Shown: piece after piece, positions 1-7,161 of the stretch
Numbering within the stretch: position 1 is the stretch's first letter
How the letters are laid out: the number at the start of each line of letters is the position of its first letter
Made by a program: the position numbers and the translations under genes
The notes under the pieces: generated by a model
Database searches by the model: none
Told to the model about the DNA's origin: nothing
What the model saw: only the letters and a program-made list of their open reading frames with translations
Assembly (NCBI GenBank): GCA_903917955.1
Contig: CAIXCO010000218.1
Location: 1 to 13,769 of the forward strand
Length of the DNA stretch: 13,769 bases
Source: an uncultured Chlorobiaceae bacterium
GTDB taxonomy: Bacteria > Bacteroidota > Chlorobiia > Chlorobiales > Chlorobiaceae
Direction: 5' to 3'

Positions 1-802
1 AAAGCGAATTGGTACTCATCTTTAGAGGAAAAAGTTCATAACCATAAGCATTTTCAGGTTGAATACAGACAGTTTGCTCTTCCGAGTCGTTATACTTGAT
101 GTTGAGAGAACCAATATTTTTTCCAGTAAACAGGCGAACAATATCAAAGGAATCATCATCTCTCTTACTCGTTTTCAATCCGATTGTAAGTACAGTATCT
201 AAAGAATCACTCTGTAATCCATATCCACAAACGCCGCAATCTACCAAACTTTTTATAAGCGTTATACGCCCGGCAAGCCATGATGCATCCGAAAAAGAGA
301 CAATATCAGAAGGGCTATTAGTTTTTGCCAACTGAAACGGAAAGACAATTCCACGACCCGCATTTCCATAACGTTCTTGAAAGCCTTTTCTTAAGGCTCT
401 TGTCATTAAGTCTGCCTGAATATGTGAATCTCCGATGTGAACAATCCTTACTATCTGCTTCCATGGAGAAGCCGTTTTCTTCAATTTTTCTGCTAATTTT
501 GAAAGCTGATCCGGGTTTGATATACAATTCTTCCGATTATTGAAAAAGCTATACCGAAGGCTGTCAGAAAGAACTATACCTGGCGTTATCAAGTCAACAA
601 TATGACTATGATGCAGAAATCGATTTTGATTTTTTTTATACGCAAGGTGTGGCAGATATTTTATTTTTGTTTGATGAATTCCTTTATTTTTGTGCGATAT
701 GTTTTTTTGATGACTTTTGTGATCCAATCGGGCTTCTGTATTATTAAAAGAAATAATTGTGAACAGAAGAAAAATAATCACGGCATTGAATCGTACCTGC
801 AT
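1..802 (-). CDS. SGNH/GDSL-type exported hydrolase, probably polysaccharide O-acyltransferase partner (C-terminus beyond window edge)
   Basis: The frame is open for 267 codons from an ATG at 802 to the left edge, so the C-terminal part is missing. A GGAG lies 9 bases before the ATG, and the other nearby ATG is followed at once by a stop. Residues 1-24 look like a Sec signal peptide (basic start, hydrophobic core, cleavage near TEA). SGNH block I is seen as IGDSH at residues 123-127, with Ser126 as the presumed nucleophile, followed by QAD and a GNAGRG segment. Blocks III and V (Asn, Asp-x-x-His) would lie outside the window. The stretch around block I aligns with the same stretch of the SGNH gene at 2348-3742, so the two are likely paralogues. 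It follows the MBOAT gene by 61 bases on the same strand. By analogy with AlgJ/AlgX and PatB it probably transfers acyl groups to an extracytoplasmic glycan, but an esterase is possible. The family call is firm; the substrate is inferred. Confidence 0.85.
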   Translation of the reverse strand, partial: MQVRFNAVIIFLLFTIISFNNTEARLDHKSHQKNISHKNKGIHQTKIKYLPHLAYKKNQNRFLHHSHIVDLITPGIVLSDSLRYSFFNNRKNCISNPDQLSKLAEKLKKTASPWKQIVRIVHIGDSHIQADLMTRALRKGFQERYGNAGRGIVFPFQLAKTNSPSDIVSFSDASWLAGRITLIKSLVDCGVCGYGLQSDSLDTVLTIGLKTSKRDDDSFDIVRLFTGKNIGSLNIKYNDSEEQTVCIQPENAYGYELFPLKMSTNSL

Positions 803-863
803 ACGTCACATCTCCATTAGTATGGTTGTCAATAAACTATTACGAGTCAGCCATGCAAATATA

Positions 864-2348
864 TTAAAACTGCAAATATATAGGCATAATTGGCTCTGAA
901 CTCTTAAAATAAGCATACACTGCAACAAACACTAAAAGCACAAAAACATTGACTATAACCGGCATTTTTCCAAGTCTTTTTTTCACATATCCAACCAAAC
1001 TGTCAGGAAGAAAATGTAACACAAACCCAAGTCCAATCATAATCATCACTGGCCTATAATTTTCAACTAACGGAATGATGCTGTCAAATGAAAAATCAAA
1101 CAGTATTTGTTCAATCATCTGGAAAGCAAGCTCCAGGCTGTAGGCTTTGAAAAATATCCATCCCAGACAAACAAAATGAAAGGTAATAATTGCCGACAAG
1201 AAACTCAATAATCCGAATTTATTTCCCGATTTTTTCTTATAAATACTTGACAAGACCTTATGTACGACAAGAGCGCCTCCATGTAAACCACCCCATGCAA
1301 TAAAGGTCCAACTGGCTCCATGCCATAATCCGCCAAGCAGCATAGTAATAAACAGGTTTATATAGGTACGGAATGTTCCGCAACGGTTACCGCCTAATGG
1401 CTTGTAGAGATAGTCGCGAAGCCAGCTTGAAAGGGATATATGCCATCTTCTCCAAAAATCTGAGATTGAGCAGCTTTTATAAGGCGAATTAAAGTTTGCC
1501 GGTATGGTAATGCCGAGCCATTTTGCAATACCTATTGCGACGTCACTGTAGCCACTGAAGTCACAATAAATGACAATTGCGTAGCCATAAACGGCAAGCA
1601 GACATTCAATGCCCGTATGAAGAGATGGTCCATCAAAAATATAGTTGACAAAATTTTGTGTAATATAGTCAGAGATGACAACCTTCTTGAACAATCCGGT
1701 AAGAATAAGATAGAACCCATCTGCAAAATTTCTCTCTGTAACCACATAAGGCTTTTTCAACTGGGGAATAAAATCACTCGCCCTGACGATTGGTCCCATG
1801 ACTAACTTCGGAAAAAAAGAAAGAAACAGGAGATAATTTAAAAACTTTTTTTCAGGCTTGATTTTTTCGTGATAAACATCAATAGTATAACTAAGATTTT
1901 CAAAGGTGTAAAACGAAATACCAACAGGCAAAAGAATATTCAGTGGATGAATGCCTGCGCTCAAAGAATCATTACATATCTCTATAAAAAAATTTGTGTA
2001 CTTAAAATAGAACAGGAGGCCAAGATTGGTAATAATGCTCAGTACCAGCAAAGCTCGCTTGGCAAAAAGCTTTTTTTGCCTGCAAATCAGATTTGAGAGA
2101 AAATAATCAAGAATTGCTGAAAGAATAACAAGCAGCACAAAGCTTCCGCTTGCTTTGTAGAAAAAATAGAGCGAAAATATTGACAGAATGACCGTCCGAG
2201 CAGTATATCTCTCCCTGAACAAGTAGTAAAAAGTGAAAAAAAGAAATAAGAAATAAACAAAAAAACCGTTATTAAAGAGTAACGGATTTTTTGGATCATA
2301 AAGAAGCTGTCTTAAAACGGCATCGCCATCAATCACAAAAAAAATCAT
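864..2348 (-). CDS. AlgI-like MBOAT O-acyltransferase (membrane)
   Basis: A 494-residue polytopic membrane protein, close to the roughly 500 residues usual for AlgI/DltB/PatA-type MBOAT proteins. Family hallmarks are clear: FYTFENLSYTIDVY around residues 146-159, FPKLVMGPIVR at 179-189, CDFSGYSDVAIG at 262-273, DFWRRWHISLSSWLRDY at 297-313 and GGLWHGASW at 339-347, where His343 is the expected catalytic histidine. In characterised systems such proteins carry an acyl group, normally acetyl from a cytoplasmic donor, across the inner membrane and hand it to an exported SGNH partner. The start ATG overlaps the stop of the upstream SGNH gene by one base (TAATG), which suggests translational coupling, and a second SGNH gene follows 61 bases downstream. 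The context therefore indicates acylation of an exopolysaccharide, capsule or lipopolysaccharide. The actual polymer cannot be told from this window because no glycan synthesis gene is present. Confidence 0.93.
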   Translation of the reverse strand: MIFFVIDGDAVLRQLLYDPKNPLLFNNGFFVYFLFLFFTFYYLFRERYTARTVILSIFSLYFFYKASGSFVLLVILSAILDYFLSNLICRQKKLFAKRALLVLSIITNLGLLFYFKYTNFFIEICNDSLSAGIHPLNILLPVGISFYTFENLSYTIDVYHEKIKPEKKFLNYLLFLSFFPKLVMGPIVRASDFIPQLKKPYVVTERNFADGFYLILTGLFKKVVISDYITQNFVNYIFDGPSLHTGIECLLAVYGYAIVIYCDFSGYSDVAIGIAKWLGITIPANFNSPYKSCSISDFWRRWHISLSSWLRDYLYKPLGGNRCGTFRTYINLFITMLLGGLWHGASWTFIAWGGLHGGALVVHKVLSSIYKKKSGNKFGLLSFLSAIITFHFVCLGWIFFKAYSLELAFQMIEQILFDFSFDSIIPLVENYRPVMIMIGLGFVLHFLPDSLVGYVKKRLGKMPVIVNVFVLLVFVAVYAYFKSSEPIMPIYLQF

Positions 2349-3742
2349 TATTTATATAATACTGATTTCTTGGAAAGTTTATAATAATCGTTCATAAATG
2401 CGTTATAAAACAGGTTACCAAGGGTAACTGCCCCACGAGGGGATGGATGAATATAATCCCTTCCTGCAAGTCTGTCAGCTCCTTCCACCCATTTGACGAT
2501 TGTGCCGTTTCCTCCCATTGTCTGGTAAAAATTGAAAAACGGAATCCCGTTATTATAGGCAAGAGTGGCTTGTATCTTAAGAAGTGAATCAAGCCCCACG
2601 GCAGTCTTCCATTCCGTTCCATAACGAAATGCCCGGTCAGTACAGCTTATCATCAATAACTCTGTATTCGGAAAATGTGTTTTGATTTTTTTTAAAACTG
2701 GATCCATTCCATTGAGGTAATAATCATAGTTTTTGTCATACGCCCTGAACATCACATTTACACCATATTGAATGACAATGAGATCATAAGTACCGCTTTG
2801 TGAAATTTCGTCAAGAAATTTTTCATTCAATCGACCCAACTCAAAGCCACTAATTCCCCTGAATGAAAAATTATCTATTATGACTCCATATTCAGGCTCA
2901 GAGCTAACACCATACAATGCAATCCATTTTGATGGAACAATAAGATTAATCGATTTTTTTTGAGACCTGTCAATCAAAACTCTATTAAAGAGGCGTGAGC
3001 CATTAATTGGCAGATTCGACTTATTCACCGTGACAACTGTGTTGGAATCAAGTGGACCACAAATCAACCATTTTTCAAGCACTTGCGATGAATCTTTAAC
3101 GGTATTATCTCTCAGAGACAACCGTCCTGAAGAGGAATAAAATACATGGCCAGAAAAAAAAAGAGGGTCATTGGATGATCGTTTTTTAAAATTATCATCG
3201 ACCCAGGAACCTGATGATCGAGCAATGGCGCTAATTCTAAATTGTGAAGTTATTGATTTAAAAGGAACAAAGCCAACGCCATGATTGCCGGAAAATTTAT
3301 CTTGAAGAAGTTCCCTTACAGTCTGAGTGATACGGTCACCCTCAATCAACGAATCACCAAACCAGGCAATTCTAACCTTGACTTTTTGTCCGCTATTTAA
3401 AGCAGACAATTTCTTCATTATGATCGGCAGCGCTGGTCGAGTTGTGTCAATTTTAAAATTTATAAAAACACGAGGAAGACGATATTGTATGAACGACATG
3501 CTGTCAGGATATGCGCTCCGAATCTTTAATGAATCAGAAGAAAAAACACCCTTGTCCGCGAGCAAACTCTTTTTAATTTCTGTTGGCGCAGGTTCAGGAA
3601 AGAGTTTGATATCAGATAAAATATCGACATTATTAATCGAAGACCAATAAACGGACAACTGACTTGTAAAGCATGATTCAGCAAGTAAAAAAAGAAAGGA
3701 TAATGTGATAAATATTAAAACCTTTTTGTTGTAATTTTTCAT
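2348..3742 (-). CDS. SGNH/GDSL hydrolase-fold exported protein, partner of MBOAT
   Basis: A 464-residue protein with an N-terminal hydrophobic segment (about residues 7-26) that is a signal peptide or membrane anchor. The Cys at 24 lacks a proper lipobox, so I do not call it a lipoprotein. All SGNH blocks are visible: block I FGDSL at 128-132 (Ser131 nucleophile), a block II-like glycine in RGISGFELG at 295-303, block III YGVN at 326-329 and block V DYIH at 429-432 with the Asp-x-x-His pair. A long region of about 120 residues precedes the catalytic domain. It is first in the visible operon and overlaps the MBOAT start by one base. The family and pairing suggest that it transfers acyl groups to a cell-surface polysaccharide in the periplasm, like AlgX/AlgJ or PatB; that role is inferred. 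No clear Shine-Dalgarno sequence precedes the ATG at 3742, but the next in-frame starts would remove the signal segment. Confidence 0.9.
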   Translation of the reverse strand: MKNYNKKVLIFITLSFLFLLAESCFTSQLSVYWSSINNVDILSDIKLFPEPAPTEIKKSLLADKGVFSSDSLKIRSAYPDSMSFIQYRLPRVFINFKIDTTRPALPIIMKKLSALNSGQKVKVRIAWFGDSLIEGDRITQTVRELLQDKFSGNHGVGFVPFKSITSQFRISAIARSSGSWVDDNFKKRSSNDPLFFSGHVFYSSSGRLSLRDNTVKDSSQVLEKWLICGPLDSNTVVTVNKSNLPINGSRLFNRVLIDRSQKKSINLIVPSKWIALYGVSSEPEYGVIIDNFSFRGISGFELGRLNEKFLDEISQSGTYDLIVIQYGVNVMFRAYDKNYDYYLNGMDPVLKKIKTHFPNTELLMISCTDRAFRYGTEWKTAVGLDSLLKIQATLAYNNGIPFFNFYQTMGGNGTIVKWVEGADRLAGRDYIHPSPRGAVTLGNLFYNAFMNDYYKLSKKSVLYK

Positions 3743-3766
3743 ATAACAATCAAAAAAAATTAACTA

Positions 3767-3898
3767 CTATCCTGCTTTTATAATAGAGATAACATATTTT
3801 TTCTCCGATATCGTTTTCTCCCATTTACTCCCAATATCATGGCCAGCAAAAAAGCCACAAAAAGTACCTTGCAAAAGAGTACCGAATATACGTAACAT
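3767..3898 (-). pseudogene. 43-codon ORF of unknown nature, possible remnant of an upstream gene's C-terminus
   Basis: Read on the minus strand, an ATG at 3898 opens 43 codons closed by TAG at 3769-3767, only 24 bases before the SGNH start at 3742. The product begins MLRIFGTLLQGTFCGFF and ends with a charged, lysine-rich tail (SKWEK, SEKKY). An amphipathic or hydrophobic start with a basic tail is seen at the C-termini of some membrane-associated glycosyltransferases, but I cannot identify it. The frame is closed upstream by TGA and TAA, and no convincing ribosome-binding site precedes the ATG. It could be a genuine tiny gene, the decayed end of a gene that once led the acylation operon, or chance. 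The surrounding 3743-3960 gap otherwise holds nothing I can recognise, although it should contain any promoter for the cassette. Confidence 0.25.
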
Positions 3899-3960
3899 AT
3901 TCGAATATCAGAGACTTTAGCAACTGTTTCTCCCTGTGTATGCTTCAACCATGAGCCACT

Positions 3961-6207
3961 TCACTGCACCACCATCTGCCGGGTTTTGGAGCGAACCTCA
4001 AGTCCGGGACGACCAGCAGCAGCATACCGTTGCATCACAGCAAGATGGGCTCGGGGAAGAAAGGAACCAGGAACAAGGACGCAATGCTGAGGACGGGCAT
4101 AGTTGAGCCAGGAGGTTATCTGCTGCTGCTGTTTCGGAGCAAATCGGTAGACCCAAAGAAATGCAATGTCAGCTTTATAGAGTTCCTCCTCTTTCAGACG
4201 GCTGGTACCCGAAACGATAAGCAGGGAGTGCTCCCGACTCCAGAGCTTGAGCACCTTCTCTGCTGGGCGGACAATAACCGTAGAATGCAATGCAAGTTGT
4301 GTACTCTCTTGCAACAGGTGATGACGGGCAGGTACTTTTGCGATGAGAGAATCGGGTGTATAAAACCCTACGACAGCTTGAGGTGCGGCCATACCGTACC
4401 CATCGAGCTGCTGCGCAATGCGCTTCTGGTCGCGCGGCGCCCTGCCTGCGTCAATCTGTACAGTTTCGCTGCCCGAGGAGAAGAGTATGGAAAGGTTCCT
4501 GCCCAGATTGACCGTCACCATGTCGGGAACATCGGGGCGGGAACGCAACAAAAACGAGTACCAGAAAAGCAGGTTAATACCAAGCAGCAGCGAGATAGTA
4601 ACCCTCCCCCATGCTCTCCGGTAGCCGAAAAAGAGCAGTGCCGCAAGGAGCGCGTAGTAGAGCCAGACTTCAACGCCATCAGGCCTGAGTGTTATGGATG
4701 CAAAAGGAAAACGGCTGAACCAGAGAGCTGAACGAAGGGTAAGCTCTGCCAGGAAAAAAGAGCTTGCAGCAAAAAATGAGGCCGCATACCCTGAAACAAG
4801 GTTGAGTAGCAGCATCGGCACAAGGGCGTACATCAGAAGTGTGGAAAAAAGCACAACGGGGATATTGGCAAGAATGCTGATAACCGAGAAGGTGCCAAAA
4901 TAGTAGGCAATAACGGGCGAAACCCCGATAATTGCGGCAAGGGTTATCATGACACCGCTGAGCAGGATACGGCCCGCGCTCCGCAAAATTCCTCCCCCTT
5001 TTTGCTGTGAATCGACGAAGCGGGGATACATCAGAAGAATCGCCAGAACCGCACCGTTGGTCATCAAAAACCCCGGATTGAGGAGGTCGAAGGGATCGAA
5101 AACAAGAATCAACAGGTCGGCAAAAGCAAGCGAATTAACAGGATAACTTTTTCGACCAAGTGTCTCCCCGCCGATCAGCACAAGAGACATGAAGGCTGCT
5201 CGTTTGACCGACGGAGAGTTTCCGGTAACATAACAGTAGACGAGCAAAATAAAACAGAAAAGCACGAAGGAGAGCCACCGCCCTGCAGTAGTCATCTTGA
5301 AACGCTGCAGGCAAATTTGAATAACAAGGGCAAGCAAACCAACATTAAGCCCTGAAACGGCAAGGATATGTGCTGTGCCCGTCAGCTTGAAGGCCTCAAA
5401 AACCTCCTCCGACATCGACTCCCTTTCGCCCGTCAACACCCCTGCAGAGAGCTTTCGTTCCTCCCCATCCGGCATCAGCTCTTCAAGGCTCTTTGCAATG
5501 TAATCGTAGACTGGCTGCACAATGAAGCGCTCAAAACCATTGAGCCTCGGCTCCCCTTCATGCCGCACCTGCCAGGGGCCCGCGCAGTAAAGCTGCACAG
5601 AGAGTTGCTTCATGCGGGCTGCTTTTCGAGGATCGAACTCACCCCGATTGGCTGCTTCCGCAACAAGATCAAGCTTTCCCTTCACACGAACCATATCACC
5701 ATAGACGATCTTAACATCCGGTTTGCCTGCACTGCGCATGAAAATTTTTGCCCTGTCATGGAGTTTGATGATTTTACCATTTTCAAAGAGCTCCTCCACC
5801 TCCATAATCCAGCCAACTCCTGTTTTTGAAAAATTTGGCCGGTCGTCAATCCGCCCGTAAAGCAGCACGTTTTTACCGACGAAACGCAATAGCCCGTCGC
5901 GAGGCGCATAATGGAACTGGTAATCACTGTAGGCGGCAAAACAGGAAAAGACAAAAAGCGAGTAGCTGAAAGCTGTAAAAAAGAGCGGGAATGGAGCTTT
6001 ACTACGCATCTTTTCATAGAACATAGCTGCAAGAAGGGCCAGAAGAGCAAGGGCACAGAGCAGCAGCCACCCTTCAACTGGCAAGAAGAGATTTACCCCT
6101 GCAAGAATCCCCGGAATGACAAGGCAAAGCAACCGTACCGCCGGGTAAGGCGCAAGAGAAAAGTTTGCGGAGTACCGCAGCTCCTTTATTTTTTCTACTT
6201 TAGGCAA
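3961..6207 (-). CDS. comEC: ComEC/Rec2-family DNA-uptake channel protein with degenerate C-terminal domain
   Basis: A 748-residue protein, about the usual ComEC length. In order: N-terminal membrane helices (about 25-90), a DUF4131-type soluble domain (about 110-215; GKNVLLYGRIDDRP at 111-124), the competence-domain core with LSAGVLTGERESMS (253-266) and GTAHILAVSGLNVG (277-290), then several membrane helices to about residue 555. This core forms the channel that passes transforming single-stranded DNA across the inner membrane. Residues 562-748 sit where many ComEC proteins carry a metallo-beta-lactamase-like domain and start with a recognisable relic (VTVNLGRNLSIL, then VQIDAG), but no HxHxDH motif follows. 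The start is a TTG at 6207 with a weak AAAGA upstream; there is no good ATG before residue 68, which would remove the first membrane segment. It stands divergent from metF, 54 bases apart, and no other competence gene is in view. Confidence 0.9.
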   Translation of the reverse strand: MPKVEKIKELRYSANFSLAPYPAVRLLCLVIPGILAGVNLFLPVEGWLLLCALALLALLAAMFYEKMRSKAPFPLFFTAFSYSLFVFSCFAAYSDYQFHYAPRDGLLRFVGKNVLLYGRIDDRPNFSKTGVGWIMEVEELFENGKIIKLHDRAKIFMRSAGKPDVKIVYGDMVRVKGKLDLVAEAANRGEFDPRKAARMKQLSVQLYCAGPWQVRHEGEPRLNGFERFIVQPVYDYIAKSLEELMPDGEERKLSAGVLTGERESMSEEVFEAFKLTGTAHILAVSGLNVGLLALVIQICLQRFKMTTAGRWLSFVLFCFILLVYCYVTGNSPSVKRAAFMSLVLIGGETLGRKSYPVNSLAFADLLILVFDPFDLLNPGFLMTNGAVLAILLMYPRFVDSQQKGGGILRSAGRILLSGVMITLAAIIGVSPVIAYYFGTFSVISILANIPVVLFSTLLMYALVPMLLLNLVSGYAASFFAASSFFLAELTLRSALWFSRFPFASITLRPDGVEVWLYYALLAALLFFGYRRAWGRVTISLLLGINLLFWYSFLLRSRPDVPDMVTVNLGRNLSILFSSGSETVQIDAGRAPRDQKRIAQQLDGYGMAAPQAVVGFYTPDSLIAKVPARHHLLQESTQLALHSTVIVRPAEKVLKLWSREHSLLIVSGTSRLKEEELYKADIAFLWVYRFAPKQQQQITSWLNYARPQHCVLVPGSFLPRAHLAVMQRYAAAGRPGLEVRSKTRQMVVQ

Positions 6208-6261
6208 ATCTTTGTTTGTATATTCTTTTTTTCATTCAAGCCTCTAAACGTCACTCTCTGT

Positions 6262-7131
6262 ATGCTTGTCAAAGAAATACTGGACTCTGCCACAAAACCT
6301 GTCTTCAGTTTTGAGTTTTTTCCCCCGAAAAAAGATGAAGAGTGGGAAACACTGTTTGAAACCATTGCCGCACTCTCGCCACTCAGCCCCTCTTATGTCA
6401 GCGTAACCTACGGAGCCGGTGGATCGACCCGCTCAAGAACCCATAGCCTGGTGACAAGGATTCAGAAAGAGAGCGGGCTTACCGTCGTATCGCACCTCAC
6501 CTGCATCTGTTCCGACAAAGAGGAGACCGGAGCCATCCTGCAAAACTACCAGGAGCACGGTATCAATAACGTGCTTGCACTGAGAGGCGACAAACCAGCC
6601 GGGATGGCATCAATGGCCGATGCCATCAAAGACTTCCCTTATGCCATCGACCTCGTTCGCTTCATAAAAAAAGAGTACCCCGATTTCGGCGTCGGCGTAG
6701 CGGGCTTTCCTGAAGGGCACCCCGAAACACCAAACCGGTTAAAAGAGATCGACTACCTGAAAGAAAAGGTCGATGCCGGAGCCGACTATATTGTCACACA
6801 ACTCTTTTTTGATAACCGCGATTACTTCGATTTCGTTGAGCGCTGTACCCTTGCTGGCATTACCGTGCCCATCATCCCGGGAATCATGCCTATCACCACA
6901 CGAAAAGGGATGATCAGAATGGCGGAGCTCGCACTTGGCGCAAGGGTTCCTGCTACTCTCCAGAAAAAAATCCTTACCGCTGCAGACGACACCGAAATTG
7001 CCTCAATCGGTATCGAATGGGCTACAGGACAAGTGCAGGAGCTGATCGACCATCATATCAAGGGCATCCACTTCTACACCCTGAACATGGCCGACGCAAC
7101 CCTTAAAATCTTCAACAACATCCACCAGTAA
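6262..7131 (+). CDS. metF: 5,10-methylenetetrahydrofolate reductase
   Basis: MetF reduces 5,10-methylene-THF to 5-methyl-THF with FAD, supplying the methyl group for methionine synthesis in the cytoplasm. From the ATG at 6262 the protein has 289 residues, matching bacterial MetF (about 290-300). The frame is open further upstream, but that extension would run into comEC and reads as low-complexity basic sequence, so it is rejected. Motifs: FSFEFFPPK at 15-23 with the conserved Glu18, TYGAGGSTR at 49-57, the flavin-binding ALRGD at 106-110, VAGFPEGHPE at 146-155, and TQLFFD at 179-184 with the folate-binding Gln. FYTLN at 271-275 is the usual C-terminal signature. It is a stand-alone TIM-barrel enzyme without a regulatory domain. 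No clear Shine-Dalgarno is seen. It is convergent with lysA, whose stop lies 30 bases away; no methionine-synthesis gene is adjacent. Confidence 0.96.
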   Translation: MLVKEILDSATKPVFSFEFFPPKKDEEWETLFETIAALSPLSPSYVSVTYGAGGSTRSRTHSLVTRIQKESGLTVVSHLTCICSDKEETGAILQNYQEHGINNVLALRGDKPAGMASMADAIKDFPYAIDLVRFIKKEYPDFGVGVAGFPEGHPETPNRLKEIDYLKEKVDAGADYIVTQLFFDNRDYFDFVERCTLAGITVPIIPGIMPITTRKGMIRMAELALGARVPATLQKKILTAADDTEIASIGIEWATGQVQELIDHHIKGIHFYTLNMADATLKIFNNIHQ

Positions 7132-7161
7132 TACCTTTACAAGAGCGGTGACTCCTCATCC

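Noticed and set aside
602..820. A 72-codon plus-strand ORF near the left end
   Set aside because: Antisense to the signal peptide and N-terminal region of the left SGNH gene, whose reading frame is open for 267 codons with a good motif.
3895..3960. Read-through of the comEC frame past its TGA gives about 20 residues (WLKHTQGETVAKVSDI...) that faintly recall a LytTR domain
   Set aside because: Too short to trust, no start codon, and the frame soon runs into low-information sequence; treated as chance unless a homology search says otherwise.
4500..4530. Possible frameshift explaining the missing metal motif of ComEC
   Set aside because: The C-terminal domain reads through smoothly in one frame to the stop, and I saw no HxHxDH in the minus-strand alternative-frame ORFs listed for the region; divergence is simpler than a frameshift.
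4030..4731. A 233-codon plus-strand ORF inside comEC
   Set aside because: It is antisense to a clearly coding comEC core and C-terminus, has no recognisable domain and reads as basic low-information sequence; a shadow of the GC-richer codons on the other strand.
5368..5829. A 153-codon plus-strand ORF inside comEC
   Set aside because: Antisense to the DUF4131 and early competence-domain region of comEC; no family resemblance and no ribosome-binding site.
5911..6261. An N-terminal extension of metF of 117 codons
   Set aside because: It would overlap the divergent comEC start and translates to low-complexity basic sequence; MetF of normal length begins at 6262.
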